This document shows positions 8,470-14,323 of a DNA stretch of 14,323 nt, in pieces. The notes beneath the pieces were generated by a model. The model did no database searches. It saw only the letters and a list, made by a program, of their open reading frames with translations, and was not told the DNA's origin. Position 1 is the stretch's first letter; each line of letters starts with the position of its first letter. The stretch lies in assembly GCA_024196135.1 (NCBI GenBank), contig JAMQCK010000893.1:1-14323 (forward strand), written 5' to 3'. The translations under genes were made by a program, and so were the position numbers. Source of the stretch: Pleurotus ostreatus/Saccharomyces cerevisiae fusant. Taxonomy: Eukaryota; Opisthokonta.

Positions 8470-9725
8470 GCGCGCACGGCCCATCCGCGGTCGGTGTTGG
8501 TGGCTGCGGCTTGCCACTCGATGAACCCGAGAACGAATCCGACTTCCTGCGCTCCGCCGTGTCGTCCTGGTATAGGTGGTGCTCCTCGATGTAGTCCACG
8601 ACCGGCGCGGGCAGCAGGTAGTGCACGGAGAGGCCGCGCTTGAGGAATAAGCGGACCTGGAAGGGATGTGAGTGGGGTGTGGGTGTGGTGGAGGTGGTGA
8701 GGAGGGAGGGAAAGAGAGATGGAGGAGGGGAGGGAGAATAATGAGGTAGGTGGGAGGGACAACATATGGATGGGATGGGGGATAATTGGCCACATATGTA
8801 TGTCCTCGGGCAATAGCGGAGATAGGGGTGCAGGATCGGGCATAGGGACGGTCGCACGACGGGACGGGGATGAGAACACTGACCTTTGTGCTCGACACAT
8901 CGTTTTGAATGAGCTGCGAGACCATGTGGATGTTATGTCGCCATCGCGCGAGGCTGTCGGTCGCCTGGTCCATCCCGGACCCTTGCCGCTCAATGATCAC
9001 CGCGCCGTATCGGCCGAGAATGTGATCGAGCTATGTAGAATAGAAAGAAGCCAGCGGAAAGGGGATCATGAAAGGACGTAGCCAGTCAGCACCGTTCGTG
9101 ACGCGGGGAGGAGAAGCAGACGCACGTCCTCGTAGCTCCACACGCCGGGCTCGCTCATGGTGCTGATGAGATCGGATCCGGCGAGGAGCATGACGCGCAC
9201 GGTGCGGTGCTCGCCATCTTCGGTTTGGACGCCGCCGAGGACGGTGTTGACCTGGTAGTCGAAGTGATCGAGGACGACGGCGGTGCGCTGGTAGGACTGG
9301 AAGGCCTCCCACGGGTCGACCATGAGCCAAGAGGACGTGTGCTCGGCGGCGAGGTTGCACATGTTGACACTGGCGCGAAGGTGAGTAACTGGGTGCCAAC
9401 GCGCGATCGGGGCGGTGCGCGCGGCGCGATGTGTCGCCAGGGAGACTCACCGGTGGTGTGCGCTTAGCAGGCCGGGCTTCTTGTACATGTCGGAGACGGG
9501 GGAGAGGTAGCCGCCGACGATCTCGAAGTCGGTGTTCTGGCGCACGTAGTCCTTCGCCATCTCGAACATGCGGAGGTGGAGGAAGGTGACGGGGCTGAAG
9601 GAGCCGCACGCGACGAGGACGATCGGCGTCTTGCGCGGGTCGCGCAGGACGCGGCGCAGGCGGTGGTGCGGGAAGGAGTAGTTTGGCGGGTTTGTGAATT
9701 CCCTGCGCGGTGGGGAGGCGCTCAT
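8462..9725 (-). CDS. NMA1: Nicotinamide/nicotinate mononucleotide adenylyltransferase
   Basis: Minus-strand exons, in order, are 9725-9451, 9369-9126, 9030-8884 and 8656-8462. They join in frame to 286 residues. The enzyme transfers AMP from ATP to NMN or nicotinate mononucleotide, the step that forms NAD or its deamido precursor. The nucleotidyltransferase signature GSFSPVTFLH (residues 41-50) carries the G-x-F-x-P-x-T-x-x-H pattern. Further landmarks are SSWLMVDPWEAF, LLAGSDLISTM followed by PGVWSYED, LDHILGRYG with VIIERQGSG, and the C-terminal SSTKVR (219-224), equivalent to the family's ISSTxxR motif. Length is normal for eukaryotic NMNAT. The start is the ATG at 9723-9725; the open frame extends upstream without another ATG. 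Introns are 81, 95 and 227 nt; the last is unusually long and pyrimidine-rich on the sense strand. Divergent from the polymerase gene. Confidence 0.93.
8660..8760. repeat. Purine-rich low-complexity tract inside the third adenylyltransferase intron
   Basis: About 100 bp of the + strand is almost entirely G and A with some T (GGGTGTGGGTGTGG, GGAGGGAGGGAAAGAG and similar). On the transcribed-gene sense (minus) strand it is a long polypyrimidine tract directly upstream of the acceptor at 8657-8658. The G runs on the + strand could fold as a G-quadruplex, though the loops would be long. Confidence 0.6.
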
Positions 9726-10139
9726 GGTGACTGCGGCTCTAGACTGAGGATTGCGGGGAGGAGGAGAGGGCTGGCGCGGCAGCAATTTTTGATTTAGTGC
9801 TGGACGAGAGGGCGGAGGACAAGGAACCGGTGCCTGCGCTCGTCACACTATCTGTGACTAGGATTTGGTGGCGAGCGTGACTCATGGTGTCAGCGGCTTC
9901 GTTCCGGACTCCCGCGCTCTGCCGTCCCCAAATTCCGCTTCGGACCTATGTTCATCGCATCTTACGAACACAACAGAGAGTCGGAAGATCCAAAAAATAT
10001 TGTTTGCGGGGTAGTACTGCTTTCTTGTGGTCGAAAAGCAGGCTTTCAAGCTTGCCATTTCCTTCCGAACGCACCGGTACCTTTATCCCTCCGATCCTCA
10101 CTCAGTCTGACAAGATAGCCTAAGCAAGTTCATAGCTTC

Positions 10140-10172
10140 ATTCAGCATCTATTCAGCATTCATTCAGCGAGC
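10140..10172 (+). repeat. Three 11-bp tandem repeats (ATTCAGCRNNC)
   Basis: ATTCAGC recurs at 10140, 10151 and 10162, with period 11 bp, about one helical turn. It lies about 360 bp upstream of the polymerase start codon, so it could be a phased binding site array or a simple repeat. Confidence 0.5.
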
Positions 10173-10237
10173 CCGTCACCGTAGAAGAGCTGGAGAACCG
10201 CAGCAGTACTTCCACCGTGACGAGTCGCAAAGCACAC

Positions 10238-10333
10238 ATGACCCCAGCCTCCTCTTCACGGACATCCGCGGGTTCCGTTCGCGCAGCGATCACATCCTCC
10301 CCCGCTTCATGGTCAGGGTCTATGGTCGTCTGA
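10238..10333 (+). other. Possible upstream ORF, 31 residues
   Basis: An ATG at 10238 opens a 31-codon frame ending at TGA 10331-10333, rich in Ser. It would matter only if the polymerase transcript starts upstream of it. No conservation evidence is available. Confidence 0.15.
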
Positions 10334-10394
10334 CCACCTCCTCATAACCATCCGGCAAACCCCATCACTTCAACCATATTATTTCCCAAACGGG

Positions 10395-10499
10395 ATGTCC
10401 TCTTGTGACGCCGCTGGCGGCACGCCTCATGATCATCGTCAACGTCATCGTTCTCGAAGCGCCGTCCTTCGCGCGCTCGACGTGAAGGCCGCCCACTGA
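10395..10499 (+). other. Possible upstream ORF, 34 residues
   Basis: An ATG at 10395 opens a 34-codon frame that ends at TGA 10497-10499, only 30 nt before the polymerase ATG at 10530. Its position is typical of a translational uORF, but the transcript start is unknown and the frame could be chance. Confidence 0.2.
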
Positions 10500-10529
10500 C
10501 AACACAACTCTATCTTGTCCTCGACCTCC

Positions 10530-13500
10530 ATGTCCCCCGCCAAACGCTCGCGCTCGTCTTCCTACGCAACCTCTGAAGAGTCGGATTACGCACCTCGCAA
10601 GCGGGCGCGGTCATCTTCGTCCTCAGAATCATCGGACGAGCACCGCAGACTCAAGGTCTACATCGTACAAGCGAAATTGAGCTCAGACGAGGTCGCGCGG
10701 CTGTACAATCTCGTTGAAACTCATAGCGTCAACGGTGGACTGGACTTCGAACTTGCCCCAAACCCGAATGTCGCGGACGTGATAGTCACCGCGGTGCGTA
10801 TGCGCAAACGTCTTGAACGGCATGTCGATTGGGAGCTAGCTGTAGGTGTCGAATTTCTGCTCACTTGCCGAGCATACAATGATGAATCTCCCCTCGATAG
10901 AGATCAAAATCCCTCGTCACGCCCGACTGGCTCACAAAATCTGTCGAGGCTAATGAGCTCCTCCCCTGCGGCGACTTCGCCGCCCTCCGCGAGCTACACG
11001 ACCAGACCGTCAAGCACTGTCCCGGTGATGATGAGGGCGCGTGTACTGCTCCGACATCTGCTGCTTCCACCTCCGGAATGCACACCTCTACTTCCGCCTC
11101 CACCTCTGCCACAAAACCCTCAGCCGCTGCCACCTCTGCCTCAGGATCACTCATCAACCTCCACCCACCCTCCCACGAGCCCGCACCCGTCAACCTCGGC
11201 TACCGCTCCCGCTACGCCTGCTGCCGCGCCTCCCCGCTCGTGTGCCCGAATCAAGGGCTGGTCAGCCGCCTTGCGATCATCCGGCGCTCGCGCGAGCTGG
11301 AGGACGACAGGATCAGCGCGCTGAGCTATGATCATGCGATTGGGGTGAGGGGATTTCTCCTTGCGTGCAGTCACTGTTTTTGCGTGGCTGTAGTCGTACT
11401 CGCACTGACATACCGCGCTGGCTCTTAGATGATTAAATGTAAGTTCATTGTAGGCGTGCCTCTTGAGAAAGAATAATGCTGAAGGCACATCCTGTAGCTT
11501 ACCCGTACGAAATCACCGAAGACCGCCTCAACGACGTGAGCAAGCTCCCGCACATTGGCAAGAAGATGATAGCGAAGGTGAGCTGACTTTTTTTGTATCC
11601 GTTGCCATCAAGTTGGCTCACGCGCACTTCAGCTGGAGGAGTATGTGGAAACGGGAGATATCGAAGAGGCTGGTAAGCCGGTTCTTGGGCGTCTCTTAGT
11701 CGTCTCTTGGTCGTTTGTTTTCGCCTGCAACACTTGACTACCCTCTCATTATCCCCCTTCTCCTATGATCCGCTAACCCCCACCCATCCGCTAACCCCCA
11801 CCCAGCCACCATCGCCGCTTCCCAGCGCTTCCTGTCACTCGAGGTCTTCACCGATCTGTACGGCATCGGGGCGACTACTGCGCGCAAGCTGTATGCGGCG
11901 GGGTGTAGGACGTTGGAGGATGTGGAGAGGTATTATGGGGTGGATAGTGGGGTTGAAGATGGAGGGGAAGATGATTGGGGATACGGGAATGGGGATGGGG
12001 AGGGGGAAGACGAGGATGGGGAGGGAGAAGGGGAGGGAATCGAGGAGATCATCAACGACGCGTATATCCCGGAGGGATGGTCGCAGGATGGCGGGGATGG
12101 GAATGGGAAGAGCCGCAGCAAGAAGAAAGGTCGTTCGAGCAAGGACGCTCGTTCTAGCAAGGGATCTCGTTCTAGCAAGGGATCTCGTACAAGCAAGGGG
12201 ACCAAGCCGTCTACCTCCACGAAGAAGCCTACTATGACGAAGAAGCCTTCTACCACGACGAAACCCAAAATCCCCTCCATCACCCCACGCGTCGCGCTCG
12301 AGTTGCGCGAGGACCTCGCGCAGCGCATTCCGCGAAGTGAGGTGGAGGCGATCCGGGCGGCGGTGGTGGAGGTGCTGGACGAAGTGCGCCCGGTGTGTGT
12401 GACGGTGGTTGTTGGGGGGTGAGTAGGGTGTTTGTCACCTTTGGCTCTTGACCGTTGCATATGTACTGGACGATATATCAATCGCGATAGCTGACTCCCC
12501 CCCTCCCTCCCTCCCTAGCTACCGCCGCGGCAAGTCCCTCAGCGGGGATGTCGACATCGTCATCGGTCACCCGAAGTTGAGTCCGACTGGGAAGAAGGTC
12601 AAGGGTTTGTCCAACCTCCTCGTCGAGCGCCTGTATGAGCGCGGGCTGGTGACGCATTTGATGTGTGAGTCTTAGCCTTTCCTTTCCTTTCATCGCCTGC
12701 CACTCGCTCAGTTCCCTCTCCATCCCCTTCCGTCCTCTCGTCCCCTACCATTAACACTTCACCCTCCACCTCCTTCCCTCCACTAACCCCCCCCCACACC
12801 TAGACCTCTCCGGCTTCCACGCCCCCGACACCTCCCGCTCCGCGCACTGGGACGCGCTCGAGAAGGCGCTCACCGTCTTCGTGCTCCCCGGCGGCGTGCG
12901 CCGGCGCGTGGACCTCATCTTTGCGGCCCCGGAGGCGTATTGGACGGCGGTGGTGGGGTGGTGAGTGGGATGATTCGTTTATGTTGTGTGCATCGGCGGT
13001 TCGCGTGCGTCCTTGGGTGCGGGTACGACCTTGTATGCGGGTACGGCCTTGGGTGCGGGTACGTCCCTGGGGTGCGGGTACGTCCCTGGGGTGCGGGTAC
13101 GTCCCTGGGGTGCGGGGTGTTTGTAGGCGAGAAAGAAGCATCAGTTGTGCGCGAGAGGAAGCATCGGTTGTGCGCGAGAGCAGGGCGGACACCGTGTTCT
13201 GACGGACCATGTTACGCGCAGGACCGGGTCGAAGACGTTCGAGCGCGATATCAGGCGGTGGGCGGCGGATCAGAAGTGCGTGGCTCTGCTTATAGGTTGG
13301 GTTGGTCGAACACCTCGGACTGATGATGGATGTACAGAGGGCTGAAGTTTGATAGCACGGGATTGTGAGTAACCTGCCCTTGGCTTGGAACTTCTTCACG
13401 GGAATGCTGATGATGCACCTGCAGAACTCGACGATCGAACGGAGAAATACTGTGCCCAAAGAGCGAGGAAGACGTCTTCCGCATGCTGGGGCTTGACTGG

Positions 13501-13533
13501 ATACCACCAACCTTGAGGAATGCGGATGCGTGA
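10530..13533 (+). CDS. POL4: Family X DNA polymerase with BRCT domain (Pol4 / Pol mu type)
   Basis: Eleven exons (10530-10841, 10901-11344, 11429-11438, 11498-11577, 11633-11672, 11806-12418, 12519-12664, 12804-12960, 13222-13275, 13338-13364, 13425-13533) join in one frame to 663 residues. Order: basic, Ser-rich N-terminus with PRKRAR (22-27, likely nuclear signal); BRCT at about 39-135 with VTPDWL (110-115); Thr/Ser/Ala-rich linker; 8-kDa lyase domain from about 205; helix-hairpin-helix LPHIGKKMIAK, whose Lys282 aligns with the Schiff-base lysine of Pol beta; a second hairpin YGIGATTARKLY; a low-complexity insertion (about 342-450); palm with GGYRRGK and catalytic Asp510, Asp512 (GDVDIVI) and Asp585 (RRVDLIF); GWTGS at 600-604; C-terminal thumb ending near PPTLRNADA. 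Such enzymes fill gaps during non-homologous end joining. GWTGS favours Pol mu/TdT over Pol lambda. The exon structure is inferred from splice consensus and motif continuity. Confidence 0.92.
11768..11803 (+). repeat. Perfect 18-bp tandem duplication at a polymerase intron 3' end
   Basis: Two identical copies of ATCCGCTAACCCCCACCC (11768-11785 and 11786-11803) sit directly before the acceptor AG at 11804-11805 of the 133-nt intron. Each contains a CTAAC branch-like sequence and a pyrimidine tract, so the branch site itself appears duplicated. Confidence 0.85.
12132..12203 (+). repeat. Four 18-bp in-frame repeats encoding RSSKGS-like hexapeptides
   Basis: Units at 12132, 12150, 12168 and 12186 encode RSSKDA, RSSKGS, RSSKGS and RTSKGT (polymerase residues 405-428). 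Units two and three are identical in DNA, which indicates recent duplication. Confidence 0.9.
13018..13110 (+). repeat. Intronic minisatellite, 18-19 bp unit
   Basis: Five clear units begin TGCGGGTACG at 13018, 13036, 13054, 13073 and 13092. The last three (TGCGGGTACGTCCCTGGGG) are identical 19-mers and the first two are diverged 18-mers; partial units flank the array. It lies inside the 261-nt polymerase intron 12961-13221. Confidence 0.92.
13136..13181 (+). repeat. 23-bp tandem duplication in the same polymerase intron
   Basis: AAGCATCRGTTGTGCGCGAG occurs at 13136 and 13159, the two 23-bp copies differing at two positions. It lies 25 bp after the minisatellite, so this intron holds two independent repeat expansions. 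Confidence 0.85.
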
Positions 13534-14323
13534 GCATGTTCTGTACAGACCATTGCAGAGGGCTGGTGTTGAGGCAGTGCACGATATTCTGATACGAATG
13601 AGTCAAAACCGACGCCATGTATTGCACGCCTTGATCTCAGCCATTGGCCAAGGAGTCCGAGTACAGACTTCATGTCAATGTTACGTGAAGATACTGTACA
13701 GGAACCGGCTGGATAAGGTGAGTCTGAAGAAGGCTGCGGAGCTTGCTGCTGGAAGACCTCGGAGCTTGAGGCAAGGTTAGGGCTCTGTTGCGGTTTGTTA
13801 CGCTTGCGAGACGGGCCTTGTTGTACTGGAAGGACGCCGCGCTGGGTAAAGGCGAAGTTCCTTTGAAGCATTCAAGGTGCTCCGCGGACTGCACAAAATC
13901 GGACATGAAGGGGCAAGCAGACGATCTCGCAACACCCCCAATGCTTCCCAGACCTTCTGAACTTCTGATGATCCCTTCGATGTCCATCCTAGGCTGCGAT
14001 CGACGACCAACTCTGGCTTGTCGTAAAGGCCATACTTGCCCCGATATGCCTCACCTGCTCCAAGCTGGCTGGATACGCATCGCCAGCTTCGGGATGCTCA
14101 AACATGGGTCGCTCGTGGCCTCCGGATTGTGCTCGGCTCCGGAATTGCGCGACAAGGACATGGTGCAACTGTCAGCGACAAGACAAGCTGCGACGCCGCG
14201 ACAGGAAGAGGCCGGTCGTCGACAGCCCACAAACGTCGTCGCGGGCGATAGAGCGCGCGCTCTTCCGGTGTTTTCCTGCGCTCGCGTCAAGCCTCACGAG
14301 GGGCAGTCAGACCCCAAGTCGGG
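13534..14323. other. No recognised gene; weak minus-strand coding possibility
   Basis: These 790 bp after the polymerase stop codon contain no domain I recognise. On the minus strand an ATG at 14159-14161 opens a frame to a GTGAGG donor at 14054. Splicing to 13964 (90-nt intron) continues in frame to a stop at 13670, giving about 133 residues with no known motif. A second minus-strand frame (13871 down to 13290) is rich in Gln, Ser and Pro, but its distal part only mirrors polymerase exons. Either could be chance. The region may also be the start of a gene that extends beyond the window. Confidence 0.25.

Larger units (their letters stand above)
9726..10529. promoter_or_regulatory. Shared upstream region of adenylyltransferase and polymerase genes
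   Basis: This 804-bp region separates two divergent start codons. It contains an AT-rich stretch near 9990-10005 (CAAAAAATATTG), three 11-bp repeats at 10140-10172, and two short ATG-initiated frames on the polymerase side. No canonical TATA box, protein domain or RNA gene is visible. Promoter function is inferred only from the divergent arrangement. Confidence 0.4.

Noticed and set aside
9884..10123. 79-codon plus-strand frame in the divergent upstream region
   Set aside because: No recognisable motif, no neighbouring exon that extends it, and it lies in the likely bidirectional promoter.
12921..13323. Plus-strand frames with Val-Arg-Pro repeats over the minisatellite
   Set aside because: They lie in the polymerase intron 12961-13221 and only translate the 18-19 bp repeat; splicing it out restores the GWTGS motif.
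13290..13871. 193-codon minus-strand frame
   Set aside because: Its distal part is antisense to polymerase exons 10 and 11, and there is no recognised domain. The proximal Gln/Ser/Pro-rich part is kept only as a weak possibility in the 13534-14323 entry.

Overview
The window looks like nuclear DNA of a filamentous basidiomycete, most likely an Agaricomycete. Genes are close together, exons are split by many short GT-AG introns (mostly 48-62 nt, often with a CTAAC or CTGAC branch-like sequence), and the reconstructed proteins are typically fungal. There is no operon, prophage, CRISPR or transposon signature. Exon boundaries were worked out by hand from splice consensus, frame continuity and remembered family motifs. 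No alignment or RNA evidence was available.

Layout: (1) 1-1066 (+), the 3' part of a multi-pass membrane protein of a family common in Agaricomycetes, function unknown. (2) 1418-2059 (+), a small two-hydrophobic-segment protein resembling DUF1279/FAM210 mitochondrial proteins. (3) 2314-3525 (-), an unrecognised low-complexity protein with five perfect heptads. (4) 4176-5307 (+), an Arg/Ser-rich nuclear protein with a conserved C-terminal region, resembling plant SCI1. (5) 6062-7778 (+), an F-BAR plus SH3 cytokinesis scaffold of the Cdc15/Imp2/Hof1 type. (6) 8462-9725 (-), nicotinamide/nicotinate mononucleotide adenylyltransferase. (7) 10530-13533 (+), a family X DNA polymerase with BRCT domain, of the Pol mu/TdT/Pol4 type. 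(8) 13534-14323, no recognised gene, only a weak minus-strand possibility.

The genes do not form one pathway. They are ordinary housekeeping functions: NAD synthesis, septation, end-joining repair, RNA-related nuclear protein, mitochondrial and other membrane proteins. Genes 3/4 and 6/7 are divergent pairs sharing upstream regions, and 2/3 and 5/6 are convergent pairs. I found no convincing undescribed system. The points most worth checking are the polymerase (Trp in the GWTGS motif, a ~109-residue insertion before the palm, a 10-nt exon, and repeat-expanded introns), a 44-bp repeat that overlaps the F-BAR stop codon, and the heptad-repeat protein.
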